A stretch of DNA of 64,000 nucleotides, taken from NCBI RefSeq assembly GCF_004005935.1, contig NZ_SACQ01000008.1, positions 62,001 through 126,000 on the forward strand, given 5' to 3'. A model generated the notes under the pieces. It saw only the letters and a program-made list of their open reading frames with translations, was not told the origin of the DNA and ran no database searches. The stretch comes from Neptunomonas marina. GTDB taxonomy: Bacteria; Pseudomonadota; Gammaproteobacteria; Pseudomonadales; Balneatricaceae. Shown one piece after another: positions 44,448-53,692 of the stretch; the stretch's first letter is position 1; each line of letters opens with the position of its first letter. The translations under genes were made by a program, and so were the position numbers.

Positions 44448-45490
44448 GACTCCACCTTCGACTTTGGCATCTCCACCAGCTTGACTCTTTCCCACTGGGT
44501 TTGGGCTTTTTTACGCGCCTTGAAATAGCGCGGACTCGCACTAAAGATCGGTTGATTAAGATAGCGCAGCTGCAAGACATCTTTATCTGGGCAGAACTCC
44601 ACACAACGACCACAAAGCGTGCAATCGGCCAGCGTAATGCCTCGTGCTTTATCGGTGTGGTTGTGCTCGGTTTGCAGCTCACGAATATCCATTGGGCACG
44701 CGTCCGCACATAGGCCGCAGCGGTCACATCGCGATGTACCCTTTTTTACTAATCGGGCAAAGCCGGCTTTACGAAATACCGCGTGTAAGGCCAACATCGG
44801 ACAGATGCGGCAAAAAGGCTGGCGCAACGTCAAAGCCATCGCGATAACCAGACCAAACAGAAAATCACCTAAGATCGATAACGCCATATAGCTTGGCGTT
44901 GAGGTATCAACAAACAGCTGCTCATGACTGCCTGTCATCAGGGTGGTCAGTATTCTGCTCGGGCAGATCTGGCAAAAGGGGTCGCCCCACTCATCCGATA
45001 GAAATCCGAGGCTAGTTAACGCGGGGAGGCCAAACACTAAACCGCCCAGCATCAACCACTTAACCGGACGTATCTTATCCACCGTCGCATCGGGGAGCTG
45101 ATTAACCCGGCGCAACCCGAGCTTTTGCCCGACGATATTCATCACCTCTTGAAAAAAGCCCAGCGGACAAACCCAGCCACAAAAGGCTTTGTTCAATACG
45201 ACAAACAGCAGTAAGAACGTACCCAATGTGGTGAGTACCGGCATCAAGATCTGCAACGCATTTCCGGTATCAACCGCAGCGCCAAGACGGTGATGAAACT
45301 GGTGCTGTAGCGGGATCAGCGCGCAATAGTCCGCATTCATCTGGTCGTAGGCACAGCTGAGCGAGGGCAAAGCCCCCGATATTTTATCGGCAGCGTAAAA
45401 GCCTACAACCGAGGCGCCATAGACCAAGAAAATGAACATAAAAAGCTGCACACTGCGGCGAATCACCGTTAAAGAGAATCGTTGGCTCAT
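44444..45490 (-). CDS. membrane polyferredoxin (NapH/FtrD/CcoG-like, 4Fe-4S)
   Basis: 348 residues. About five to six helices with CGWVCPLGFFQEVM and CRICPMLALHAVF, the CxxxCP pairs typical of NapH-type proteins. The C-terminal domain has two classical 4Fe-4S motifs, CDRCGLCADACP and CTLCGRCVEFCP. An extra pair (FCQICPSRIL) lies in the middle. In Bordetella, FtrD of this family works with an iron permease and periplasmic partners; CcoG is a copper reductase in cbb3 assembly. Here it may reduce the imported metal or re-reduce a periplasmic partner. Overlaps both neighbouring genes. Confidence 0.8.
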   Translation of the reverse strand: MSQRFSLTVIRRSVQLFMFIFLVYGASVVGFYAADKISGALPSLSCAYDQMNADYCALIPLQHQFHHRLGAAVDTGNALQILMPVLTTLGTFLLLFVVLNKAFCGWVCPLGFFQEVMNIVGQKLGLRRVNQLPDATVDKIRPVKWLMLGGLVFGLPALTSLGFLSDEWGDPFCQICPSRILTTLMTGSHEQLFVDTSTPSYMALSILGDFLFGLVIAMALTLRQPFCRICPMLALHAVFRKAGFARLVKKGTSRCDRCGLCADACPMDIRELQTEHNHTDKARGITLADCTLCGRCVEFCPDKDVLQLRYLNQPIFSASPRYFKARKKAQTQWERVKLVEMPKSKVES

Positions 45491-46290
45491 TTCACTTTGC
45501 TCCGGCGGCGGTCATGGCTGGGAAGGCGGCGGTTCACAACGAATCCGGCAAACATGCCAAGCCCCAAGACCAGCGCGCCAGCTGACGCGCTTTTCCAGTG
45601 CTTCGCACTCGCGTGATAACGACTACTTAAACTAAATTGGTAGTCCACCCCACCGCGCTCCAGCGAGATAAACAGCTTCAGCTCACCCGGTGGTGTAGCG
45701 CGCTTGGCAGGTACTACCTCAGGAAAGTCATCTGGAATATGAACCTCGAGTACGCCGAACGCATCGGTATGCAATATCTCAGTCGAGCCAAAGGTGGTGG
45801 TCGCCAACACCGGCTGGTTAGCCAACGGCGCACCGTTAAACGTAGCGCGATACCGATAGCTTTTTTGGCTTTCATATTTCCAGTGCTCACGCGGCAGCGG
45901 ATCGGGAATGAGCACTAACGAGGCTTGTGGCGCTGCCAGTAAGTCGGTCGGCGATGTATCTACCGGTCGGCCATTAAAGTAGAGGTACCGAGCGGCAGCA
46001 TATTCGTAGCGCTGCCCCTTGGCTGTGGCGAGTAGCAGATGGTAGTTGTTTTTGCCCGTTGGCCGCAGTTTTAAACGGTTACCATCAAGCCGGAGCGTTT
46101 CCCGCACCAGATCAGAGTGGATCAGCGCCACATCAGGCTGCTGTTCAGTGGTAGCGTTGTGTAGCACAAACTGCTTTGCACCACGCCCGTGTCCATGATG
46201 TGAAGCGGTCTCAGTATAGGGTGCCCAGTACCAATCGGCCTGAGCAAGCGGTGCGCAAAGCACCAAGGGGATTAAAGCGGTGTACTTCAT
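45487..46290 (-). CDS. exported DUF4198-like protein with C-terminal membrane anchor
   Basis: 267 residues. Signal peptide KYTALIPLVLCAPLAQA, then a His-bearing start WYWAPYTETASHHGHGRGAKQF. The middle has two beta-rich Ig-like parts (about 40-125 and 130-225, with FNGAPLANQPVLATTTFG and TDAFGVLEVHIPDD), as in DUF4198 proteins linked to nickel and cobalt uptake (NikK type). A membrane helix near the C-terminus (ASAGALVLGLGMFAGFVV) and a basic tail anchor it. First gene of the six-gene operon; the two operator copies lie just upstream. Likely a periplasmic metal-handling protein; family assignment tentative. Confidence 0.6.
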   Translation of the reverse strand: MKYTALIPLVLCAPLAQADWYWAPYTETASHHGHGRGAKQFVLHNATTEQQPDVALIHSDLVRETLRLDGNRLKLRPTGKNNYHLLLATAKGQRYEYAAARYLYFNGRPVDTSPTDLLAAPQASLVLIPDPLPREHWKYESQKSYRYRATFNGAPLANQPVLATTTFGSTEILHTDAFGVLEVHIPDDFPEVVPAKRATPPGELKLFISLERGGVDYQFSLSSRYHASAKHWKSASAGALVLGLGMFAGFVVNRRLPSHDRRRSKVK

Positions 46291-46348
46291 AAGGGTTCAA
46301 GCCATGAAAATTTGTGGCGAGTTTAGCGAAGTACACAAGCGTTGCAGC

Positions 46349-46363
46349 GTGACCAAATGCCAC
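46349..46363. promoter_or_regulatory. operator-like repeat before the metal-uptake operon, copy A
   Basis: GTGACCAAATGCCAC shares 11 of 15 positions with the palindrome before the receptor gene (39805-39819). Confidence 0.5.
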
Positions 46364-46365
46364 AT

Positions 46366-46380
46366 GCGACATCACGCCAC
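46366..46380. promoter_or_regulatory. operator-like repeat before the metal-uptake operon, copy B
   Basis: GCGACATCACGCCAC shares 12 of 15 positions with the palindrome at 39805-39819. It begins 17 bp after copy A and 76 bp before the first gene of the operon. The rest of 46381-46565 shows no feature I can support. Confidence 0.55.
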
Positions 46381-46565
46381 ACCGTAGCGAACCAACACAT
46401 AGGGAGCACAGGGCAGCTACAAGAGGGCAGCAAAAAAAGAAGCCGGTACACACCGGCAAAAGGACATCAAGTGGACAAACAAGATACGAGTGAAAAGCGG
46501 CTGACCTTACGGCCAGCCAAAGGGATGTGAAAAATGTCTACTTTTCACGGTACACAACAAAACAG

Positions 46566-48197
46566 TTACAGCTCCTTGGCACGGTCACGTAGCAAGAACT
46601 TCTGAATTTTCCCGGTAGAGGTTTTTGGCAGCTCACCCATCACCACCGTTTTCGGTGCTTTAAAGTGGGCCATGTTGTCACGGCAGAATGCGATGATCTC
46701 TTCTGCGGTTACCGCAGCACCCTCGACTGGAGTGACGAACGCACAAGGCGTCTCGCCCCACTTCTCGTCTGGACGCGCCACTACTGCGGCATCTTGGATT
46801 TTCGGATGGCGATAAAGCACATCTTCCACTTCGATGGAGGAGATGTTCTCGCCGCCTGAGATAATGACATCTTTGGAACGGTCTTTGATCTCGATATAGC
46901 CATCTTCATGCCATACCGCAAGATCACCTGAGTGGAACCAACCGCCAGCAAAAGCTTCATCTGTGGTGGATGGATTCTTCAGGTAGCCCTTCATCACTAG
47001 GTTACCGCGCATAAAGATCTCGCCAATGGTCTCGCCATCTTGCGGCACTGGCGCTAGCGTTTCTGGGTCTGCAACCATGAGATCTTCTTGCATCGGTGCT
47101 TTCACGCCTTGGCGTGACTTCAAGCGAGCTTTCTGACCTTCGTCATACTCATTCCACTCATCATGCCAAGCGCACACAACGGATGGGCCGTAGGTTTCTG
47201 TTAGACCGTATACATGCGTTACGCTAAAGCCCAACTCTTCCATCCCTTGGATAACAGACGCCGGTGGCGCTGCGCCTGCCGTCATGACTTTTACGCTGTG
47301 GTTGATGCCGGCTTTCAAGCTGTCATCAGCACCATTCAGCATATTCAGTACAATAGGCGCACCACAGAAGTGGTTAACTTTATGTTCTTTAATCAGATCG
47401 AAGATGTCGTTCGCACGGACATGGCGCAGGCTGACACTCGTGCCACCAGCCGCTGCAATACTCCAAGGGAAACACCAGCCGTTACAGTGGAACATTGGCA
47501 GCGTCCACAGATATACCGGCTGCTCACCCATGTGCCAAGATACAATGTTACTCACGGCATTGAGGTAAGCACCGCGATGGTGGTACACCACACCTTTTGG
47601 ATCGCCCGTCGTGCCCGACGTGTAGTTCAACGTGATAGCATCCCACTCGTCAGCAGGTTTCACCGCCGTAAAATCTGCATCGCCCTCTTCTAGGAATGCA
47701 TCGTATGTCATTTGGCCGATCAACTCGCCGCCTTCGAAGTACGGATCATCAATATCAATAACAAGGATCTGACGGCCTGACATCTTTACGGCCTTTGCAG
47801 CTACTGCCGAGAACTCGCGCTCAGTAATTAGCACTTTTGTTTCTGCGTGTTGCAGCACAAAACCCACCGCTTCAGCATCCAATCGCGTGTTGATCGAGTT
47901 AAGCACCGCTCCAGACATCGGGACGCCAAAATGCGCTTCAAAGTGCTCAGGCAGGTTTGGCGCAATAATCGATACGGTATCGCCAACACCTACACCACGC
48001 TTGCTCAGGGCACTCGCCAAACGGAGGCAACGCTGATACGTTTGCGCCCAAGTGCGCTGTGTATCACCGTGAATCGTCGCGATACGATTGGGGTAAACGG
48101 CCGCCGTACGCTCTATAAAACTAATAGGTGTTAGCGCCGCATAGTTGGCGTGGTTCTGTTCCAATGACTGGTTGTAGATGTTGTGCGTTAAAGACAT
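46566..48197 (-). CDS. AMP-forming acyl-CoA synthetase
   Basis: 543 residues of the ANL superfamily. Activates a carboxylic acid with ATP and CoA. Motifs: NYTSGTTGDPKGVVYHHRGAY (A3), THVYGLTETYGPS (A5), GWFHSGDLAVWHEDGYIEIKDRSKDVIISGGENISS (A7-A8) and the C-terminal Lys in GELPKTSTGKIQKFLLR. The AlkK/medium-chain style is similar to enzymes acting on short or medium acids. As neighbour to amine and aldehyde dehydrogenases it may activate the acid made from the amine. Regulated possibly with the two-component system divergent from it (415 bp between). Confidence 0.88.
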   Translation of the reverse strand: MSLTHNIYNQSLEQNHANYAALTPISFIERTAAVYPNRIATIHGDTQRTWAQTYQRCLRLASALSKRGVGVGDTVSIIAPNLPEHFEAHFGVPMSGAVLNSINTRLDAEAVGFVLQHAETKVLITEREFSAVAAKAVKMSGRQILVIDIDDPYFEGGELIGQMTYDAFLEEGDADFTAVKPADEWDAITLNYTSGTTGDPKGVVYHHRGAYLNAVSNIVSWHMGEQPVYLWTLPMFHCNGWCFPWSIAAAGGTSVSLRHVRANDIFDLIKEHKVNHFCGAPIVLNMLNGADDSLKAGINHSVKVMTAGAAPPASVIQGMEELGFSVTHVYGLTETYGPSVVCAWHDEWNEYDEGQKARLKSRQGVKAPMQEDLMVADPETLAPVPQDGETIGEIFMRGNLVMKGYLKNPSTTDEAFAGGWFHSGDLAVWHEDGYIEIKDRSKDVIISGGENISSIEVEDVLYRHPKIQDAAVVARPDEKWGETPCAFVTPVEGAAVTAEEIIAFCRDNMAHFKAPKTVVMGELPKTSTGKIQKFLLRDRAKEL

Positions 48198-48520
48198 ACC
48201 TAGTTCCTGTTACTAGCAGCAGCTCAAACCATGCCGATGCATTTGAGCCACCTCTCCTTTGTTCCACTAGCGCCCGCCCACAGTGCAAACGCTACATTTC
48301 GGTTTTTATGGATAATGCTATTCCTGTGAGGGCTGTTACCCACACTACACAGGGGATTCCCAACGATGATGGGTTTCGTGCTATCGCTCACCGTGGCGAT
48401 GCGCTGAATCTATCCCTTGGCACCATCTTATAGATGATGTCTTCATTGTTTTTGTTTTCGGGAAGGCAGTTAACAAACTGCTGTAGGGCTAGTTAAAGGG
48501 AAGATCTTTGCTTTAATTTG

Positions 48521-48548
48521 TCGCAATTCTTACGAAATGTAACAATCG
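48521..48548. promoter_or_regulatory. conserved TTAC-N5-GTAA element before the kinase gene
   Basis: Core inverted repeat TTACGAAATGTAA at 48530-48542 within a 28-bp stretch that is 24/28 identical to 55310-55337. A possible -10 TAGAAT lies at 48572-48577, so the core is centred near -48, a usual place for an OmpR-type activator. The rest of the 415-bp gap (48198-48612) shows no gene. Confidence 0.6.
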
Positions 48549-48612
48549 CTCTACTTGTGCACCATTTTGGTTAGAATGGACGAATGTTAAAAAAATAAGT
48601 AAATATACCTAC

Positions 48613-51474
48613 ATGCTGCTCCGTTCACGCCTCGTCAGACGCTTTCTGATCACCGTACTTATCGTCATGTCAGCGATATTTGCCACGATCTACTTCTATT
48701 CAGTGCCACTGCTGAAGGAAAAGGTGTACGAGATTGAGCGCAACGCCAGCCGCATCGCGCTAGATAGCGTGTTTTCGATGGCCAGCAAATTACACACGGA
48801 TATTGAGCTGCACCGAAAAGATGCACTCGATGCCCGTAAGCAACAGCTCAAAAATGTTGTCAGCTTGGCAGAGTCTTACCTTGATGGCTTAAGTGCCGCA
48901 GTGGCCCTTGGCGAGCTGTCACAAGAGAGCGCCACAACACGCGCTTTCGACACACTGCGCACATTAAGCTACGGAAACAACGACTATATTTGGGCATCGA
49001 ACTACCAAGGCACCCTTGTCGCTCACCCCGATGCCCGCTTTGATGGTTTATCACTTGATCGGCTGAGCCAATACGACCAAGCCCCCGCCATCAGTACGAT
49101 GGTCGAGATGGCCCAGCAGCAGGGGGAAGGGTTTTATCGCTACCAATGGAGTCGCCTCGCAGGTGAGCAGCTACTGGATAAAGTCTCTTACTTCAAAGAT
49201 ATACCGGCATGGAACATCGTTATCGGCTCTGGTGTCTATCTCGACGATCTTGAGCAATTGATCAAAACCAGCCATGACAGCGTGTTACAGGAACTAACGG
49301 AGGGCCTTCGGGATATTAAGATCGCCACCAGCGGCTATCTGTTTATTTTCGATGCGAAAACCAACATGCTGATCCACCCAAACCCCAATATCAACGGCAC
49401 AAACTTTTGGGATTTGGTAAACCCCCTTACACAGCAATCCATTGCCGATGAGTTGATCCGCGTGGCCGACACCGGCAAAGAGTTGCACTACACGTGGGAC
49501 CGCCCCAATGATCCGGGTAACTATGTTTACGAGAAGCTATCGCTGGTGCGCTACTTACCGGGCTTTGATTGGTACATCTGTTCATCCGTCTATGTGGATG
49601 AGCTACGCAGCAGCTCCGAGCAGCTGGCTGAGCGCCTGATCACGATCTCAGCGGTCGCACTGACGCTACTGACGCTACTGATATTTGCCTTCGCGCGCGG
49701 TATCACCGAGCCCATCATGCGCCTTGCCGGAACAGCAGAACGTGTCAGCCAAGGTGAGTTTACGGCTAAAAGCGGCATCCACCGTGACGATGAGATCGGC
49801 CTGCTGGCGCGCACCTTTGATGATATGGTGGAGCGGCTGCGCGATGCGATTCAAAACCTCGACAGCAAAGTCGCTGAGCGTACTCAAGCACTTGCTGAGA
49901 AGAACGTTGAGCTTGAGATCGCCTCAGAGTCCATCCTACTTGCCAAAGTTGAGCTATCTAAAGTTGAGGAACGCCAGCGGCTTATTCTTGATGCACTACC
50001 GGCCGATATTCTCTACCTCGATACCTCATTGACGTACCTGTTTGTAAACCAAGGCTATGCCCAGCGTTTAGGCCTGCAAAAAGAGGCGATTATCGGCAAG
50101 CACCTGCGGCCTGTTATTGGTAAGACACAGCTTGATCAACTCATGCCACTATTTGAAGCTGCGTTGGCGGGAAAGACCGTGGTCCACGAAATCACTTCAG
50201 GCCAAGCGGGAGCGGTTAAGATCGAGAAGCTTACCTGTATCCCTTGCGGCAGTGAGAATGACCAAGTCGACGGTTTACTGCTGCTGATCTTTGATATTAC
50301 CAACGAGCGCGAGGTGGAGCAGAAGCTCTCTGAAGCTCACCGAATGAGTGCCGTGGGTCAAATGGCAGGAGGCCTAGCTCATGATTTTAATAATCTGCTC
50401 ACCATTATCTTGGGCAACCTACATGCAGCCAAAGACCGTTTTGCCACAGATAACGAGCCGTTAGCAGACTGCCTACGTCCAGCGATTCGAGCAACGCGCC
50501 GTGGTGCAGATATTACCAGCCGTTTGTTATCTTTCTCACGCCGCCAACCGCTGTCTCCCTCGTTAGTCGATCTCGGGGCATTGATCGAAGAGACGATTCA
50601 ACTGCTGCATAGCTCGCTGCCCGACAATATCGCGTTGGAATTCAGTCAAACATCGCTCGATGCACTGCCATTTGTGGACCCAGGTAGGCTCGAGGATGCG
50701 CTTGTGAATTTGGCTTTCAACGCTAAAGATGCCATGCCAGAGGGCGGGAAAATTCACTTTTCAGTCGCCAACCGTGACATTGACGACGCCCCCCTCTACG
50801 ACGAGGTGGTTGCTCCGGGACGTTACGTTGAAATTACGGTCACCGATACCGGCAATGGCTTCTCGGAAACCGCTCTTCACCAAGCGTTCGAGCCCTTCTT
50901 TACCACCAAATCGGGCGGTTCAGGTTCTGGGCTTGGTTTAAGTATGGTGTACGGTTTCATTAAGCAGTCTCGTGGCTATATCCGCATTGAAAACCATGCC
51001 GACCAAGGCTCGTGTATCCATCTGCTGTTACCTGCACAAACCGTGGAAGCACTCGATCCTGTCCCTCGCGACCTTCACACAGAGATTGAAAATAGTTACC
51101 AAGGAAAATTAGTTCTGCTGGTCGAGGATAATCCAGATGTGCGTAAGCTGGTGCGCCAACAGCTCCTTGATATGGGGTTTGATGTTATCGATGCAGGCAG
51201 CGCAGATGAGGCGGTCAACTTAATTCCCCTACTCCCAGAACTCTACGCCATGGTGTCCGATGTCATGCTGCCCGGCGAGCGCAACGGTATTGAGCTGGCG
51301 CAGTGGCTCAAAACGCATAATCCGAGTAGCCATATCATTTTAATTAGCGGCTACTCCTACCAACATAGTAAAGGCAATCTCGATCCAGACTTCATTTTGC
51401 TAGAGAAACCGTTTGATAGCACAGATCTGAGACGCGCCTTTGAACAACCGAAGCGCCGCATACCACTGCGCTAG
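48613..51474 (+). CDS. hybrid sensor histidine kinase (Cache-HAMP-PAS-HisKA-HATPase-REC)
   Basis: 953 residues. Helix 1 at 13-32, a large periplasmic region with two Cache/SMP-like parts (YIWASNYQGTLVAHPDARF, then YLFIFDAKTNMLIHPNPNINGTNFWD), helix 2 at about 342-361, HAMP at 360-415, a coiled stretch, PAS at 455-570, HisKA with the phosphate-accepting His590 (GLAHDFNN), HATPase with the N and G boxes (LVNLAFNAKDAMPEGG, GGSGSGLGLSMVYGF), and a REC domain with Asp883 (VSDVMLPGERNG). Cache domains of this sort bind small organic acids or amines outside the cell. The response regulator gene follows 14 bp later. Confidence 0.92.
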   Translation: MLLRSRLVRRFLITVLIVMSAIFATIYFYSVPLLKEKVYEIERNASRIALDSVFSMASKLHTDIELHRKDALDARKQQLKNVVSLAESYLDGLSAAVALGELSQESATTRAFDTLRTLSYGNNDYIWASNYQGTLVAHPDARFDGLSLDRLSQYDQAPAISTMVEMAQQQGEGFYRYQWSRLAGEQLLDKVSYFKDIPAWNIVIGSGVYLDDLEQLIKTSHDSVLQELTEGLRDIKIATSGYLFIFDAKTNMLIHPNPNINGTNFWDLVNPLTQQSIADELIRVADTGKELHYTWDRPNDPGNYVYEKLSLVRYLPGFDWYICSSVYVDELRSSSEQLAERLITISAVALTLLTLLIFAFARGITEPIMRLAGTAERVSQGEFTAKSGIHRDDEIGLLARTFDDMVERLRDAIQNLDSKVAERTQALAEKNVELEIASESILLAKVELSKVEERQRLILDALPADILYLDTSLTYLFVNQGYAQRLGLQKEAIIGKHLRPVIGKTQLDQLMPLFEAALAGKTVVHEITSGQAGAVKIEKLTCIPCGSENDQVDGLLLLIFDITNEREVEQKLSEAHRMSAVGQMAGGLAHDFNNLLTIILGNLHAAKDRFATDNEPLADCLRPAIRATRRGADITSRLLSFSRRQPLSPSLVDLGALIEETIQLLHSSLPDNIALEFSQTSLDALPFVDPGRLEDALVNLAFNAKDAMPEGGKIHFSVANRDIDDAPLYDEVVAPGRYVEITVTDTGNGFSETALHQAFEPFFTTKSGGSGSGLGLSMVYGFIKQSRGYIRIENHADQGSCIHLLLPAQTVEALDPVPRDLHTEIENSYQGKLVLLVEDNPDVRKLVRQQLLDMGFDVIDAGSADEAVNLIPLLPELYAMVSDVMLPGERNGIELAQWLKTHNPSSHIILISGYSYQHSKGNLDPDFILLEKPFDSTDLRRAFEQPKRRIPLR

Positions 51475-51488
51475 GTTGATGTATTCAA

Positions 51489-52208
51489 ATGGATAAGTGC
51501 ATGAAAAATAATAAAAGTATCTACGTCATTGATGACGAGCGCGATATCTGCGAACTGGTCGCACAAGAGCTCACGCTGTTCGGTTATCAGGTACAAACCT
51601 TCAGCACTGGCGCCCAAGCAGGCTATGCAATTAAAAACAAGCCGCCAGCACTGTGCATTATCGACTTGGGCCTTCCCGACATGGACGGTATGGACCTCGT
51701 GCGCCAGCTGTGTGACAAAAATAATGTGGGCGTGATGATCCTCTCTGGCCGCAATAGCGTGCCTGATCGCATTCTTGGCCTCGAACTCGGTGCCGATGAT
51801 TACATTGTTAAACCTTTTATCCCTCGTGAGCTGGTGGCACGTGTCAATAGTTTGTTGCGCCGTTTAGAAAAGCTCGAGCAACCGCCCCAAACCACGAGCC
51901 AACGACAAGCGCACTTTGGAAACTGCGTATACGATCCCGCCACCCTTTCCCTCACCAACGGTGATGACGCCACCGTGGAGTTAAGCTCCGCCGAAAGCGA
52001 GCTACTACTGGCACTGCTCAAAGCGCCCAAGACGATTCTCTCCCGAGATCAGCTACTCGGTGAAAACGCATCACCTTTCGACCGAAGTATCGATGTGCGC
52101 ATGTCACGCGTACGGAAAAAAATCGAGACAGATCCCAAAAACCCCAAGCTGATTAAAACCATCTACGGGGTAGGATATATGCTGACAACGGATGTGAGTT
52201 GGAGCTAA
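51489..52208 (+). CDS. OmpR family response regulator
   Basis: 239 residues; the ATG at 51501 (KNNKSIYVIDD) has a better spaced GGATAAG and may be the true start. REC domain with the acidic pair DDE, phospho-acceptor Asp59 (IIDLGLPDMDG) and Lys in VKPF. The C-terminal winged helix (about 145-235) has LSSAESELLLALLKAPKTILSRDQLLG and VRMSRVRKKIETDPKNPKLIKTIYGVGYML. Partner of the upstream hybrid kinase; likely binds the TTAC-N5-GTAA element. Confidence 0.93.
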   Translation: MDKCMKNNKSIYVIDDERDICELVAQELTLFGYQVQTFSTGAQAGYAIKNKPPALCIIDLGLPDMDGMDLVRQLCDKNNVGVMILSGRNSVPDRILGLELGADDYIVKPFIPRELVARVNSLLRRLEKLEQPPQTTSQRQAHFGNCVYDPATLSLTNGDDATVELSSAESELLLALLKAPKTILSRDQLLGENASPFDRSIDVRMSRVRKKIETDPKNPKLIKTIYGVGYMLTTDVSWS

Positions 52209-52301
52209 ACCAACAAGTTTGCATGGCAGCTACCGATAAGCATAAGCGTGTTCGGCAACACCGAGCATCCAGCCGACAAGTGTTGCCAAAGACCGAGAAA
52301 T

Positions 52302-53576
52302 CTAAGCTGCCGCAGCCACGGACTCTCTCTTCTCCCAAGGCTTTTCGTTGATCGGTAAGTGAATCAGTGCCGAGAACGCACCAAAGCCCACGCCAACCCA
52401 CCAAACCAGTGTATAGCTGCCATACAGGTCATACATACGCCCGCCCAACCAGACACCTAAGAAGCCACCTAACTGGTGAGAGAAGAACACCAAACCGTAC
52501 AGCGTCCCCATATAACGCAAACCGTAGATCTGTGCGACAAGGCCCGATGTCAGCGGCACCGTGGCTAGCCACAACGCCCCCATCAAGACTGAGAATAACA
52601 TCACGGATTCTGGCGTGATCGGGTTTAGGATAAAGGCTGCTGCCACAACGGTACGCAGAAAGTAGATCCCAGCAAGCAGGTATTTACGGGAGTAACGATT
52701 ACCTAACCAGCCTGCGAACACGGTACCACCAATGTTGGAAAAGCCGATCAGCGCGATCGCAACTGCACCTAGCGTTGAGGTCGAGCTGATACCAAGCGAC
52801 TGAACAATGCTACCGGGCGCGACGGCGCTACACATCTCAATAATAAATGCGGGGAAATGCGCGGTAATAAAGGCGAGCTGATAGCCACAGGAGAAAAAAC
52901 CAAAGAAGATGAAAGCGAAGGTTGGATCTTTGATGGCACGTTTAAGCACAGTACCCATCTGTTCATCTTGATGGGTTGCTGCCGCAGGTTTAGGTACGCG
53001 CATATAAAACAGAGCCAGCATGGAAACTGCAACAAACCCAGCCAATACGACGAACACCTGCTGCCAACCCATATCAGCCAGCAAAAACTGAACTAGCGGA
53101 GGCCCTACAATCTGACCCATAGACCCCGCTGCGGTAACGATACCAAGTGTCAGTGAGCGGTTTTTATCAGACGCCGCGCGCCCTACCACCGCCAAAATAA
53201 CCCCAAAACCGGTACCAGCGATACCAAAGCCGACCAGCATCTCAAGTAACTGGTGCTGCCCTGGAGTAATCGCAAAAGAAGACAGTACCAACCCGACGAT
53301 ATAACAGGCAGCGCCCGCAAGGATCGCTTTGCGATCGCCATACTTTTCCGCCAGTGCTCCGAAGATCGGCTGACCAATGCCCCAAAACAGGTTTTGAATC
53401 GCTATCGCAAACGAAAACTCTTCACGCAACCAGCTAAATTCGTCTGCAATGGGAATTTGAAAAAGTCCAAATGACGCACGGATCGCGAAGCTCACCAGAA
53501 TAATGATACATCCGGCGATCAAAACCGGATTAAATAACGCAGTTTCTTGGCTGCGGTTCAGTGCAGTGGCAGACAT
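52302..53576 (-). CDS. MFS transporter, monocarboxylate/OFA-like
   Basis: 424 residues with 12 helices. Helix 1 region NPVLIAGCIIILVSFAIRASFGLFQIPIADEFSW; the helix 2-3 loop has ALAEKYGDRKAIL (motif A); helix 5 GIVTAAGSMGQIVGPPL. Similar carriers move organic acids. It lies on the same strand as the NCS2-like gene with a terminator between, so it has its own expression. Substrate unknown. Confidence 0.85.
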   Translation of the reverse strand: MSATALNRSQETALFNPVLIAGCIIILVSFAIRASFGLFQIPIADEFSWLREEFSFAIAIQNLFWGIGQPIFGALAEKYGDRKAILAGAACYIVGLVLSSFAITPGQHQLLEMLVGFGIAGTGFGVILAVVGRAASDKNRSLTLGIVTAAGSMGQIVGPPLVQFLLADMGWQQVFVVLAGFVAVSMLALFYMRVPKPAAATHQDEQMGTVLKRAIKDPTFAFIFFGFFSCGYQLAFITAHFPAFIIEMCSAVAPGSIVQSLGISSTSTLGAVAIALIGFSNIGGTVFAGWLGNRYSRKYLLAGIYFLRTVVAAAFILNPITPESVMLFSVLMGALWLATVPLTSGLVAQIYGLRYMGTLYGLVFFSHQLGGFLGVWLGGRMYDLYGSYTLVWWVGVGFGAFSALIHLPINEKPWEKRESVAAAA

Positions 53577-53643
53577 GGGTCGATGGCTCCGTGCTCAGTG
53601 GAATAGCCATACAATTTAGCAGAAGCGATGGGCGCCAGAAATA

Positions 53644-53670
53644 AAGAACCCGGCACATGGCCGGGTTCTT
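53644..53670 (-). terminator. terminator of the NCS2-like carrier gene
   Basis: AAGAACCCGGC-ACATG-GCCGGGTTCTT, an 11-bp perfect stem, with TTTATTT following on the minus strand, 23 bases after the stop. Confidence 0.85.
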
Positions 53671-53692
53671 AAGGAAACACACCGTTGCGGAT

